Assembly: GCA_018398805.1 (NCBI GenBank)
Contig: JAGFBZ010002996.1
Location: 49,993 to 113,992 of the forward strand
Source: Hirundichthys speculiger
Lineage: Eukaryota > Chordata > Actinopteri > Beloniformes > Exocoetidae
Direction: 5' to 3'
DNA: 64,000 nucleotides
A model generated the notes under the pieces. It saw only the letters and a list, made by a program, of their open reading frames with translations, was not told where the DNA came from and did not search any database. Positions 12,491 through 24,848 of the stretch are shown one piece after another (positions within the stretch are counted from its first letter, which is position 1; every line of letters begins with the position of its first letter). The translations under genes and the position numbers were made by a program.

Positions 12491-13603
12491 CAGTGTTGTA
12501 CCTGAACGCGTTCATTGAACCAAAGTTCACAAACTAGTTCATATTTTGTGCGAACGTGAACTGAGCGCGCTCTCTTTCTCCTTCACCAGCGGGGGGCGTG
12601 AACGAGTTTATTTGTACAGTTGTGAACGACGCTCTTTCAAAGTTCACGCACGGTCAAAACCGTTCCAGGTTTCCAGTGAACCCCATTTAAAATCCACCAC
12701 AAACGAGCCTGATATGTATCTGAGGAAATCAATCAAACATGGCAACACGGCTGTCGCTGCTGTCACGCCAACAATTACGTCATCAAACGTTTAAAACAAA
12801 CAGGAAGATGAGAGCTGCTTTTGTCTTATAATAAAGGACCATTTGGGCAGCAAGTTTTTCGTCATATTTTTAATCTACTGTAGAGCAGTGATTCTCAAAG
12901 TGTGGGCCGCGGCCCCCTGGTGGGCCGTCGTGGTACTGCAAGTGGGCCGTGAGCGGTTATTAAAATTAAACAATTGTGTTTTAAATCCTCGATCTTTTTT
13001 AAATGTTTTTAATTACTGTAAAATATTCATTACATGCTTAAAAAAAACATTAAGAAGTAATAAAACAAACCAGTTAAGTTATTCTACTGTCATCTTAACT
13101 TAATATGACAAGTGTCTCCTTATTTGTTGACCCCTTACATTAATATCAGATCATGGTTCCTGGTCCTGTATGTTGATCACAGTGGTGATTAAAGATTTCG
13201 GTGGGCCGCGTATATTTTTCACATTTCAAATTGTACCTTGGTATTCTGAAGTTTGGGAATGGCTGCTGTAGAGAGAAGCTGAAAGGGAAATTACAGTTTT
13301 ACAGGCTGTTCCTTCAATGCTAATGTGAACCCTGGTTGGTTCAGGATTCAGAATTGGACCAATAGTTTTCGACAGATAAAATGAATAAAATAATTGCCAT
13401 TTGTGGTGGTGTAGTATATGGGCAGTGGTAATCATTTTGACAAATAATTGCTTGCAGCAACATTAAAAAATAATTAAAAAAGAAGAACTAAAAATGAACT
13501 ATTTATTTCATTTTTTGAAATGGTGAACTGAACTAGTTCATTTGAATTTCTATGAACTATGAACTTAACTAGTTCGTGTAGAAAGTGAACTGGCCCAACA
13601 CTT
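12491..13603. mobile_element. hAT-like composite element, copy B, with a nested element
   Basis: The left end CAGTGTTGTACC at 12,491 and right end CCCAACACT near 13,602 are imperfect inverted repeats. They are followed inwards by GAACTAGTTC-type motifs on both sides. Inside, 12,885 onwards reads cagtgattctcaaagtgtgg and its inverted partner aagtttgggaatggctgctg lies at 13,249-13,268, marking a second, nested element of about 385 bp. The right portion is shared with copy A at 1-487, so the nested state existed before the copies separated. No clear 8-bp target duplication was found at the outer ends. Confidence 0.6.
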
Positions 13604-15180
13604 TAACTGAGTGACAAGATGGAAAATAAACTCCTTCCCTACTGCATTTATTCTTACGTAGGGAAGGTGTTTTCCATGTGGCGCGCCTTCTTTGTTGGTC
13701 TGGCATGCATCAGTACGTTGCTCGCTCTCGTTCAGCGTCGCCACATTCGTGTAGCCATGCGTGTCATCAAGCTCCCTCGTCCCTACTACCAGAAAAAAAC
13801 ACTCAAAGAAACTTTAGGTCGCCAATCGCCTGGTACACCGGATACGATCTTTGCAGTCTCATAAGAGTAATGCAAGCCTCGCTGCTCGGTGAGAAATGGG
13901 TAGAGGATTGGTTTACTGCATGTTACGCTGTGCAATTGAACACGCATTGAATCATGGGTATGAGAGGAGTCAACCTGAGCGTATTTCTTATGTTTGCTCT
14001 GTTAAAACTATTTTTCTTTTCTTGACTTTTTCTTTTCTTTATTAAGCTTCTGTTCTGTGATTGATTCTGCAATATCATGGTTTTCTTGTGGTTGTTCTGT
14101 TTCGCCTTGTCCCGTCTTCCTTGTCTCCCCTTGTCAGTCCGTCTGTTGCCTCTAATCTGTTTCTTGTCTCTGTCCCCGGCTTTTTTCCTCCCAGATTTCC
14201 TTCATCTGCAGTTGTCAAGTTTGGATTCAGTTGGTAAAAATGACCCCATTTAAACGGAGGACAGTTCAAGACCTCTGCTTCTAACACTCACATATTTTGT
14301 CATAAATATCTAAATACCGATCCACTTCTATAGAAGCAGAGGCCAAGGACTCTCCTCCTCCTCCTTTCTACTGAGACTAATTTGTGCTCTATTGGTAGTC
14401 GACTTATGCCAAGACACCAGCGAGCGGACAGAGATGCAGGTACAAACGGTCTTTTTGTAAGCACACAAATTTAAAATGACTTCTGTTTCTATCACTTATG
14501 TGGAATAACATTTTTGAGTCTGGTCAGAGGCTTAAACAGGCCATTTATTTTGGCTTAGCCCCCGCTAACCCTGTGCTAACATTAACTGTAATTTTTCCTC
14601 AGCTTGACAGAGACTTCTCAGGCATCTTCGATGACTTGGGGACACCCGTCATATCATCTGATGTGTGGGCTCAAAACAACAACCGCAACAATCCCCCATT
14701 TGATTGATTATTGGCTCTAAATTCCCGACCTTGCCTTTGGATAAATGGATCGTAAGCGGACCGGGCCCTGTTGAGGAGGTGGGTGTCTCCGCGGTGTTGG
14801 TCAAGATCCACATCTTGTCGGCATTCAAAACGCACAGAGCCAGGAAAACGTGGCGAACACGAAAGGAGACCTAAGAGGAAGGACGACAAGACGCCAGCTG
14901 AAACACAAACAGAGAAAAACCGGAAGCGGCGGCGCTGGAGAGTGAAGAAGGGAGCGTGAAATGAAAAAAAAAAGTAATAAAACACAGAGCACGCACACAA
15001 CAAAAGATAAAGACAGAAAGGCGACGTGCTGGAGGAAGAGATGAGAGAAAAGAACGACAGATGGAGAGAGCACCAGAGCCAACAGCAGAGCTAAGTGGGG
15101 TAGTGTGCTCCCCAGACAGTGGTCCATATGGCCTGGCAACGCCATCCACGGCAACGCCATCCACATCCACACATATACAC
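13604..15180. other. no gene seen
   Basis: Short frames only, up to about 110 codons and in overlapping contradictory frames. No recognised domain or transposon end. The purine-rich strand from 14,860 to 15,060 produces spurious Lys/Arg-rich frames. Confidence 0.35.
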
Positions 15181-15182
15181 AC

Positions 15183-15185
<3 letters not shown>

Positions 15186-15268
<83 letters not shown>
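15186..15268. repeat. (AT)n microsatellite
   Basis: A perfect 83-nt alternating AT tract. It is self-complementary, so it reads as Tyr-Ile repeats in frames of both strands; these are not genes. Confidence 0.98.
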
Positions 15269-15272
<4 letters not shown>

Positions 15273-15459
15273 ATGAAAGCAAATATACCTCCACACAAAC
15301 AAATCAAACTCACATAGGTAGTGTACGATTACACATCAACTACTTACGGACGCATTCACGAAGTTTAGTCTCCCACTCTTTAATGGGAAATTTTAATTCT
15401 AACACATCTACAGTAAGTAGTAAAAATAACACCCTTAATCATCCCTTCCTAGTTTTAGA

Positions 15460-16672
15460 TAGGGATGCACGATAACTGTTTTTTTTTAACCGATTCCGAT
15501 AACCGATAACTTTCAGCTCCTAAAGGCCGATATCGATACCGATAACACACACATATACCTAAGATCATTACATCAATACTATGAACAAAACCAAAAACAG
15601 TTTTGACTCCTTAAATAAATAGATATTTATTTTTTTCCAAAGAAAAACTAATGGCAAGCTTCAAACATTTTCGTAAAAGCTATCAAACAAACAAACCTAT
15701 TTGATATCTCACATCAACTTAAAAAAGGTTAATTACTGACTGATATAAAAAAAATAAAGGCTCCTTGAACTGATGGAAATACATGCATCAGAATTACTAA
15801 CTGAAAAAATCCATTCCTCAATGACAATAAAAAAATAATGCACACAGGTCATAATGTACTGACACAAGTTAGACTTGTCTGTGTAAATAAACTGAAAAAG
15901 TGCACTCCATAGTAACAGAAAATTACATTTAATGGATTTTGGCTTGTGGTTCCATTCAAAAATGAGGTGAGCATGTTAGCTCACGTTAGCTAACATTTGC
16001 ACGATTTCAAAACTCCATGGAAGCGATGGTTATCTTTCAGGTGGCTGATCGGGTTTGACGTATTAAAGCTTGTGCTATTTTTTCCCTCCTTTGCTTGGAG
16101 CATTTGTCACAAATAACCAGCGAACTATCTTCCTCTGAAACTTTTACAAAGTTCCATAAGATCGCTGCCATTTTTTTTTCAGTGCACTCTGCCGCAATGC
16201 TGCATTCAAGGTGTAACGTAAATTCCTCTCCGTTTCCTCATTTGCTAGTTGTTCTTTTGGCCTTATGTCTTTTTTCTATTTCGTATGTGTAACTTGTGGG
16301 GAAATACTGCAAATATCAATTAAAGTCAGCAACTACCAAAATTTTGACCGAGTTAACAAGTTGTTTTCTGGCATGAATAGAATAGAATGCGCCACAAGGT
16401 GGCAGCATATTGTAGTTTTTTTTTTTTTTTTTTTTCATTTCATTTCATGAGGGGGTATTCTTGATTTTCCTTACTGAGAAATTGTTTTTCTGATTATGCC
16501 GACGTCACGTGAACATAGCATCCACTGTCATTCAAGGCTCAGAGGGAGCGAGGCACTGCCGTGTTGACAAAAATATATATGTTATCAGGGCTATTCGTCA
16601 TGATATCAGACTTATTGGGATGACGTCATCATTTCCTGTTATCGGCCCGATAGTTATCGTGCACACCACCTG
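15460..16672. mobile_element. hAT-like non-autonomous element with 8-bp target duplication
   Basis: The left end is TAGGGATGCACGATAAC and the right end carries the inverted gttatcgtgcac at about 16,654-16,665. The flanks are gttttaga (15,452-15,459) and gttttagg (16,673-16,680), a 7/8 match expected of an 8-bp hAT target-site duplication. The sub-terminal region is rich in ccgat/atcgg motifs on both sides. No transposase frame is present. The right-hand part (16,440-16,620) recurs in reverse orientation at 39,585-39,770. Confidence 0.7.
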
Positions 16673-16680
16673 GTTTTAGG

Positions 16681-19000
16681 TGGCAAAAAACACTAACAAC
16701 AGTAGATTGTCTCAGACGAGCATCACTGTTTGGCCTGTGTGCAACTGTCTGTCAGGAACCTTCAGCTGTTTTCACTCGTTTCTTATCTACAGTTGTGGTG
16801 TTTGGAATTAAGTCTTAAAAAGAATGAAGTCACATTGAAGTGAGGTAGAAAGCGAGGTTACGCAGTCAGCAAACTTTACACATGCAGACCAAAAACCTTC
16901 TCCTGGTTCTGAGACTCCTGCACGAACCAAAGACCAACAAATGTGAAGGCAGCAGCATCGGTTAGTGTTTAGCATCGCGGATGATTTCTCATCGTACGTT
17001 TGAGACTCATTCTCAACAAAACTTTTGTCACATTTCATGTCGAGAGCCACGTGCAACACCCTTAAAGGCTTTTCGAGGAGAGACTGCCCAAAGACCCGCG
17101 TCACTCATCGTCGAGAGAGAGACACAAAAGAGCGTTTTGTGTCTGAAAGTGGTGATAGCACGCAGGACATTTACCAACCCACTAAAATGATGAAATCTGA
17201 GATCTGGGTTTTTTTTTTTTTTTTTTTTTTTAAGAATGCAGAGGAACAACTGGTGGAGGACAGTTATCCTGTCTGCAGAGCACTTGTTTATATTTTATTG
17301 TAATTTGTACAAGCAACTTGAAGTAGCTAAGGCTAATGCTTCAAGCTACTGAGATGTTTGACCAACAGTAACCTGGTCGACGTGCTTCGCTAACTCACAC
17401 TTTGTAAACGTTACCGTTGCGTGTTAAAATATTTATTTATTCCATTAACTGATCCGACAACCATAACGCCGGCAGTTAGCGCCACAGCGGTCAAAAAACC
17501 TTTTGCCCTTCCGGGTCAAACACCTAACCAGTAACAGGCAGCTACCTTTATACCTGACCCTCAGGTAACAACACAGCAACACCCACAGACACACAGAGTG
17601 AACTACAATTCAGAACAACATATTTGGCTCCTTTACAACTGTTTCTTTATTTGCACATTTATACTTATTTAAAGTTCAGCTTAAAGTCCAAAGTTAATTT
17701 CATTTGAACTTCACTATAATTTTTGTTCCTGATAATAGTTTGCATATTTTGACCTACTATGGTTGCTAAAGTGTTTATTTAAATTTGCACCAGACAAATT
17801 AGCTTTGTTCCTGTTACTTATTTTGTTCATTCAAAATAAAACCTCTTTCTGTGCCAGTTGTTTGCTCTTTTAATGTGAAAGTTTCATTTTGATAAGATTT
17901 TGGCTTCTGATGTTTTAGTATGACAAGAAAATCACAAGATTTTGTGAAATTATTGAAATGTATGTGTTTTTTTTATATTTGTACAGCAATTAAGAATACC
18001 GCAACAATATCGTAAACCGTGATAATTTGGTCACTATAATCGAGATATCATATTTTCCATATCGTTACATCCCCAGTCAGAGCATATGTGATGTGACATT
18101 AACACGGAAACATTTGTGTCATTCTCTTCTGTTGAATCATCTGAGATGATCCGGTTCTAATGAACTGAAATCACATAAATGTTAGTGTGTGGGCTTCCTT
18201 AACTAAAGATGGAACCCTCTCAAACATACAGAACTGTAAGTGAGAGTGTGTCAAGTCCTCTCCAGGTCCCAGTTGGAGCGGAGACCCGTGGGAAGACCAG
18301 GATAGCAGCCAACCCCTGAAGGAAGTGAGGAAATGACTCCTCGCCAGTCCCGAGGCTCACCGAGGTTACTACGGGGCCGCTGGGCCATCGCCATGGCGTC
18401 CTGCTGTCAGGGGACACCTGGCCGATCATCACCGTGGATGTGGGGTGTAAACATCCTTATTCTGCAGTACGGCCATGTTCCCTTCATGGAGGCTTGAAGA
18501 CACGAGGACAGATCTCACCAGCGCGATGCGAAGGGGCAACCTGGCCGATTTGATCATAAGAGCTATCGTATATTAATCTCACATTAATGACTATTTTTAT
18601 AAAAGTTGATAACAATAAAACAATCATCACTCTGCGAGTGTTTCTGGGGTCAGAAAAAGTTAAACCTTTCATCAATCTAGCTGCTGAAAGCGGCTGGATG
18701 GATGATGTCACGGCGGGTTTGTCCAGTTATTTTACGGTCTATGGGAGGGAACCTCGTGTGAAGCTAACGTGCTCATCACCAAGTCACCTGACGGCACTCA
18801 TCTGATCTGTTCTCCTCATCTCAAAAACCTGCTAAGGACATAATAGCCTTCATTACGTCCTGATATAGAAGCTAGTCTTCCTATTTCTCAACTGTGCTTT
18901 ACATCCTAACATTCATTTGAAACTAATTAGTTTATCAATAGCCTTATCACAAAAGGATCAGGAACGAGAACATCAGAGGGACAGAACATGTTAGATGTTC
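16681..19000. other. mostly unassigned; one DNA-transposon terminus near 17,990-18,077
   Basis: The stretch ending gatatcatattttccatat then cgttacatccccag at 18,077 resembles the terminal region of fish hAT-type elements. I could not find its left partner. A poly-T tract lies at 17,211-17,232. The 70-codon minus-strand frame at 18,220-18,432 is not recognisable. No gene is supported. Confidence 0.35.
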
Positions 19001-19004
19001 TGGA

Positions 19005-19262
19005 GAGAAAGTCAGAGAGACCAGACTGAGATGGTTTGGACCTGAACAAGGAAGGGATGGAGAAGATATCTGGAGAAGGATGATGAGGTTGGAACTGGAA
19101 CTGGAGGTCTAGAGGAAGACCAGAGAGGAGATTTATGGATGTAGAGAAAGGACAGGAAGTTAGTTAGTGTGAGGATGCAGAGGATAGAGATTGATGGAGG
19201 GAGATGATTCACTGTGGAGACTCCTGAAGAGAACAGCTGAAAGGAAGAGAAGAAGATCCATA
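19005..19262 (+). mobile_element. RTE-like LINE 3' fragment
   Basis: In the plus direction this reads like the eroded end of an RTE-type retrotransposon ORF2. It has a tryptophan/phenylalanine-rich phrase around gatggtttggacc, then an Arg-Pro-Arg-Arg coding block (agaggaagaccagagaggag), then aggatgcagaggatagagat. It ends at the characteristic tail phrase gagaacagctgaaaggaaga. Stops and frameshifts interrupt it, so it is a dead 5'-truncated copy. Assignment rests on recall of this common fish repeat. Confidence 0.5.
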
Positions 19263-19339
19263 ACTACGATGTGGCAACGCCACGGCTTCTACCAGCTTCT
19301 TTAGCTCCACAACACAACAAAGCCACAACATATCAGCAT

Positions 19340-19622
19340 TAGGGGTGAGTATTAGCAAGGACCTCACAGTACGACATGTATCGTGATACTTAGGTCACAA
19401 TACGATTATCACAATATCGCGATATATTGCGATATTCTACCCAGTTAATATCAAAATTAAAAGTAGAGATGAAAAATCAAGATGATATTGATCATTTGAG
19501 TCAAAACTTATTAGTGTTTTGCACATTTAAGTGAATGAATAAATTTTCCTAAAAAATAGATATTATATTGGGCGACCGAATATCGCGATATATCGCCAAA
19601 TCAATTTTTTTTCACACCCCTA
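19340..19622. mobile_element. hAT MITE (TAGGGGTG family), perfect 8-bp target duplication
   Basis: A 283-bp element with ends TAGGGGTGAGTATTAGCAAG and TTTCACACCCCTA. It is bracketed by the perfect direct repeat ATCAGCAT at 19,332-19,339 and 19,623-19,630. The interior is rich in tatcgcgatat motifs. Related copies lie at 26,639 and 26,882. It is non-coding and must be moved by a transposase in trans. Confidence 0.85.
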
Positions 19623-19630
19623 ATCAGCAT

Positions 19631-20206
19631 GCGCTCTTAAGATCACAAAACAAGCCCAGTTCCACGTCCGACGTCATGTAAACCCACTGTAAAGTTCGTC
19701 TGCAGTCTGTGGCAGCTAAAGAAAAGCAGCAGAACTACTCATTTATTCCATTATCTTAAACGATCTTAAGCCGATGTGCCACTCAGCGTTTTCCTGGTGG
19801 GGCTGTGGTGGTGTTTCACTTCACATTACTGAAATCATCCGGAGATCATCGACATGCTGAATAAACCCATAAATGCACTTTATACATCCCCATCCTTAAA
19901 GGCATCTTTTGTTTTTCATTCTGATAGATGATGAAACTTACTATAAAAAGGCCTTTGTGTCATATATCTACATAAGGATAGGGGGGGGGGGGCTCAGGCA
20001 GAAAACAGCCGTGCGGTCATGAGGCAACCACACCTGAGGCTACTGGCCTGTGACAACACAAGCCTTTATGTGTGATTGTAATTTATTTTTAGCGCGCTGA
20101 CTGACAGCACAACTTCCAGTCTGTCGACGGAAACGCAATAAAATATTAATAACTCTGTTTTCATTAGCGTATCGCAGTCAGACCTGGACCTGTTACACTT
20201 AGAGGG
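19631..20206. other. no gene seen
   Basis: Unique-looking DNA with a run of about 11 G near 19,981. No supported feature. Confidence 0.35.
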
Positions 20207-21628
20207 CCGAGGAGGAGGATGAGGAGCATGAGGAGGAGGAGTCAGGCTGGTGACCAGCATGAGGAGGAGGAGTCAGACTGGTGACCAGCATTAGGAGGAG
20301 GAGCCAGGCTGGTGACCAGCATGAGGAGGAGGGGCCAGACTGGTGGCCAGCATTAGGAGGAGGAGCCAGACTGGTGACCAGCATGAGGAGGAGGAGCCAG
20401 ACTGGTGACCAGCATGAGGAGGAGGAGTCAGGCTGGTGACCAGCATTAGGAGGAGGGGCCAGACTGGTGACCAGCATGAGGAGGAGGAGCCAGACTGGTG
20501 ACCAGCATGAGGAGGAGGAGCCAGGCTGATGACCAGCATGAGGAGGAGGAGCCAGGCTGGTGACCAGCATGAGGAGGAGGAGCCAGACTGGTGACCAGCA
20601 GGAGGAGGAGGAGTCAGGCTGGTGACCAGCATTAGGAGGAGGAGTCAGGCTAGTGACCAGCATGAGGAGGAGGAGCCAGGCTGGTGACCAGGCTGGTGAC
20701 CAGCATGAGGAGGAGGAGCCAGGCTGGTGACCAGCAGGAGGAGGAGGAGTCAGGCTGGTGACCAGCATTAGGAGGAGGAGTCAGGCTAGTGACCAGCATG
20801 AGGAGGAGGAGCCAGGCTGGTGACCAGGCTGATGACCAGCATGAGGAGGAGGAGTCAGGCTAGTGACCAACATGAGGAGGAGGAGCCAGACTGGTGACCA
20901 GCAGGAGGAGGAGGAGTCAGGCTGGTGACCAGCATTAGGAGGAGGAGTCAGGCTAGTGACCAGCATGAGGAGGAGGAGCCAGGCTGGTGACCAGGCTGGT
21001 GACCAGCATGAGGAGGAGGAGCCAGGCTGGTGACCAGCATGAGGAGGAGGAGCCAGGCTGGTGACCAGGCTGATGACCAGCATGAGGAGGAGGAGTCAGG
21101 CTAGTGACCAACATGAGGAGGAGGAGCCAGACTGGTGACCAGCATGAGGAGGAAGAGTCAGGCTGGTGACCAGCATTAGGAGGAGGAGTCAGGCTGGTGA
21201 CCAGCATTAGGAGGAGGGGCCAGACTGGTGACCAGCATGAGGAGGAGGAGTCAGACTGGTGACCAGCATTAGGAGGAGGAGCCAGGCTGGTGACCAGCAT
21301 GAGGAGGAGGAGTCAGACTGGTGACCAGCATGAGGAGGAGGAGCCAGACTGGTGACCAGCATGAGGAGGAAGAGTCAGGCTGGTGACCAGAGTGATGAGG
21401 AGGAGTCAGACTGGTGACCAGCATGAGGAGGAGGAGCCAGACTGGTGACCAGCATGAGGAGGAGGAGTCAGGCTGGTGACCAGCATGAGGAGGAGGGGCC
21501 AGACTGGTGACCAGCATTAGGAGGAGTCAGGCTGGTGACCAACATGAGGAGGAGGAGTCAGGCTGGTGGCCAGCATTAGGAGGAGGAGTCAGACTGGTGA
21601 CCAGCATGAGGAGGAGGAGCCAGGCTGT
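20207..21628. repeat. 31-bp purine-rich minisatellite
   Basis: About 1.4 kb of tandem 31-bp units, roughly 45 copies, each made of a (gag)n block, g(t/c)cag(g/a), and ctggtgaccagca(t/g). CTGGTGACCAG is an inverted repeat around one central base. Some positions duplicate only the ctggtgaccag part (20,690-20,702, 20,817-20,840, 20,990-21,003). Because three units (93 bp) restore the frame, both strands show long Ser/Pro/His-rich open frames; these are by-products of the repeat, not proteins. Confidence 0.95.
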
Positions 21629-24398
21629 CGTAGCTGCGTACAGTTCGACCATGCGCTGCTGACGCTCCTGCTGTTCATCCCACAAATGCATCCTCCCGAC
21701 AAATGCAGCTCCATTTTAGAGGTAAATAAACAAGCGTTCCAACGCTATGAGAGTTATTGTTACAACGAAGAGACAACGCACCAAACACGAATTCACTTAT
21801 TTTCTAACGCTTCGTTCAGATGTAAAATCTCCCTCCCAGCTGAGTGAATGTGCAGCAGAGACACAGTCTGGAAAAGCACAGACTGTTTAATTTCATAAAC
21901 GAAATCCACAGAAAACTACGACAGTGTCACACAGCGTTTACAGATAGAACACAGTCGGGCTTCACCCTTTGTTCACAGAGCGGCTGAAAAACATCGTTCG
22001 CTGCCTGCAGACGTCCCTGTGAACAGAGGAGGTCACGTTATGGTGTTAAAAACTTACTGTCGGAGGTCCTCAGATAACCCAACATCCAGGAATGAAAACA
22101 ACAGAATCTGTTTCAAATAACATCGGCAGTTCAACAGCCACTTATAAAATCAACTGGCCTCACACAAACACACGCACACGCGCACACACATGCACACACA
22201 CGGTGGTAAAGACAGACCATCACTGAGTGATTCCATTAGAAAGCATTGCTCCTGAACAAACCATCAAGCATCCGATCCCTAATTGGAGACAAGATAGGCA
22301 GCGTTATTTCAGAGAAAAGCTAACCGCCGACCACCTGCACTCTGGGTATGATGTGAGCTGGAAAGCTTTCAGATGAAGATAAGCGCTCAGTTTACACATT
22401 TAGTGGTGTGCAAGTTCAGAGCACAGGTGGAGAGCTTCGGCGAGGCCTCGTCTGGTTTTTTCTTTTCAGCGTCACATGACAGTTGCAGTCCAGCAGTAAC
22501 GAAGTGATCATCTGTAATGTAATTAATATTTCAGCTATGTTTTGGAAAACAAAAACGGAAACGGCCCGCTTGGGTTGTCACAGTTTCCCCGGATAATGCA
22601 TCATTGCGGGGCCGGACCCGAGTACCAGAACGCCCGGGTAACTGTTTGATTAGCTGGACATCTGGTCTGCTGGCGCCGTGCTGTGAGAGGGTGGAGCCAG
22701 CAGGCCTGGAAACCAGCTGGAACACGGCCACCTTAGTTCAGTTGCAGGTAGCTATTTTAGCTTAGGCTTGGCTCACCCTGCGCTAACCTGGGATGCTAAT
22801 TAATATTCCTTTATGCTGATTCTGATCAAATCGGCCGTGCGGCAGTCGGTAGGGTCCAGATGTAACGCTGCCGGTGGACACTCACAGCAAGGACTCCTGT
22901 TTCAAACGTCTCTTCAGTGGTGACATCAGCAACGACAGCCGAGGCTCGGTTAGCACGAACGGCCCGAGCCCAGCTAAGGTTTGTCCTTGGACCCTTCCGG
23001 ACCAAATTAACAGCACAGCAAAACATATCATCTTCACAATATGAGTGATTACGGTCTGTTCAGGACATAAGAAGGACCTGATGTGATGCTAAGTAACAAA
23101 GGGGATGACAGCTAGCCATTAGCCGTGACGGCCGCCAATCAAAGGACCTCATTAATTGCATATTCGATCTTGGCACAAACAACTTTCCCATCACCCAGAC
23201 CATTATTTAAATAATCAACTACGCCTCAGTTCCCACACGTGTGTTTCGCTGATTTGACGTGGCTCAGATCACGACCCTCAGTCACGTAGTGTGAACAGGC
23301 TCCAAGACTCTGGATTACAAAACAGTGCTTTCATGTAATCTGAACAGAGCGAAGTCGCATGCTCCTTATGAACTCGGGAACGTAATGGCAGAAGGGAAAA
23401 ACAGCACGACTGAGGAAGAAACTGAACAAGAGTAAATTGTCATAAAAGCGACTGACTTCCAACGCCTGTGGGGAAACGCTGTGAGCCAATAAACCGCAGA
23501 AATTCCCCTGTGTGGCTTTCAGTATGAACATCTCAACATAAGGCCTCTATCATGGTCATAGCTGACTTCCTTGTTGTGGATTATATACGGTTCTTTGTAA
23601 CTTTTTTTAAAATGAAAATGCTCTGAGAGTGCATCGGCTAGCTGACATCCTACTTTCATAACTCTGGAAAACAAATGTGACTCGTCCCACTTTGCAACTC
23701 CACCTCAGGTTTTGTTTCCCTGAAGTTCTGGAAGGTTAAATTATCTACCGTAAACTTTCTGCTGTTGATTACATCCCAGCTTTTCTTTGAAATGAGTAAA
23801 AAATATATCCATGAAGGGGGGAAAAAAAAGCCTCAATGCCACTTTTTTAGCTCCACAAGGAAACCAGTCGTGAAGTTAATAACACAGAGAGGATTCCTGC
23901 AACGTTATATAGCCCTGCTCCTCCACACGTGCCAGTAAGTCTCCTGGATAAACTTGATTATCCATTTACTGGAGAAGCCAATCAAGCAAACCAGAACTGT
24001 CCTCCTTAGTATATGTAGGACACAATGATACTTAGACATGATGCTTTCTTTTTTTTTTTAGACTATATCTTAAATATAGCGTGGGCTGTGTTTCAAAGCC
24101 AACTTAATCTGGGTCTTCTTAGGAGTATAAATCTAAAACTGCAAGTAGTCACAAGCTTCCAGTAACATTTTTATGGTGAACCGAGGTAAAAGTGGAGCAG
24201 ACAGTTTTACGGAAAAAGAAAACCTCCATCACAACCAAATGACATTTACGACTATGCTAACAAGCAAAAAATAAAGCCCTTTCAACAGCATGTGATACTG
24301 GATGTTTGGGGGAACTATCACAACAGCAACAACAACAAAAGAAAGGTGTGAACAGGTTCTTGTGGACAGTAGAGGGAGGTGGGAAGTGGAGGCCCAAC
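21629..24398. other. no gene seen; (CA)n near 22,160-22,200
   Basis: Unique-looking DNA with short frames only and a small CA-rich microsatellite. It could contain conserved non-coding elements of the rims1-like intron, which cannot be judged from one sequence. Confidence 0.35.
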
Positions 24399-24406
24399 CT
24401 GCCACA

Positions 24407-24840
24407 TAGAGCTGAGCGATTTTATCGATTCTGCGATATATATCGATATTTTATCGAGTATCGATTTTTCAGCCGCGGGTATCAATATTCTAAGCTTCTT
24501 TCAAAACCCCCGTGTCCCACCTTTAAAAGCTTGCAAGCAACAATTTGCACCGTTTAAATAAATGAAACTATTTTTCTCAAGACATCTTTTATTCATTTTT
24601 TTCCAGCATTTGCAAGCTGCCTGTCAGCCATATAATGAGTAATTGATGCTTTCAGTTCAATTAATTCAAATAAAGTCATTGGAACACTCACAAGATGTCA
24701 CCAAAATCACTTTGTCCCTTTAAAATCTTTCATAAAATGATGTAAATGTATTTTAAGATGAATATCGATATGTATTGTATCGTGAGCCAAATATCGTGTA
24801 TCGTATCGTATCGCAAGATTAGTGTATCGCTACAGCCCTA
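24407..24840. mobile_element. hAT MITE related to the BED-finger element at 29,632 (opposite orientation)
   Basis: The left end TAGAGCTGAGCGATTTTATC and right end GTATCGCTACAGCCCTA match, in reversed order, the two ends of 29,632-30,436. The flanks ctgccaca (24,399-24,406) and ctgccata (24,841-24,848) form a 7/8 target-site duplication. Inner blocks such as cgatatatatcgatatttta and the tttaaaatctttcataaaat region are shared. Compared with the longer copy it lacks the BED-finger reading frame, as expected of an internally deleted derivative. Confidence 0.8.
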
Positions 24841-24848
24841 CTGCCATA

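Noticed and set aside
15061..15475. Tyr-Ile repeat proteins on both strands
   Set aside because: Translations of the AT dinucleotide microsatellite.
20199..21517. Ser/Pro/His-rich minus-strand frames up to 189 codons
   Set aside because: Products of the 31-bp minisatellite; overlapping frames repeat the same peptide out of phase.
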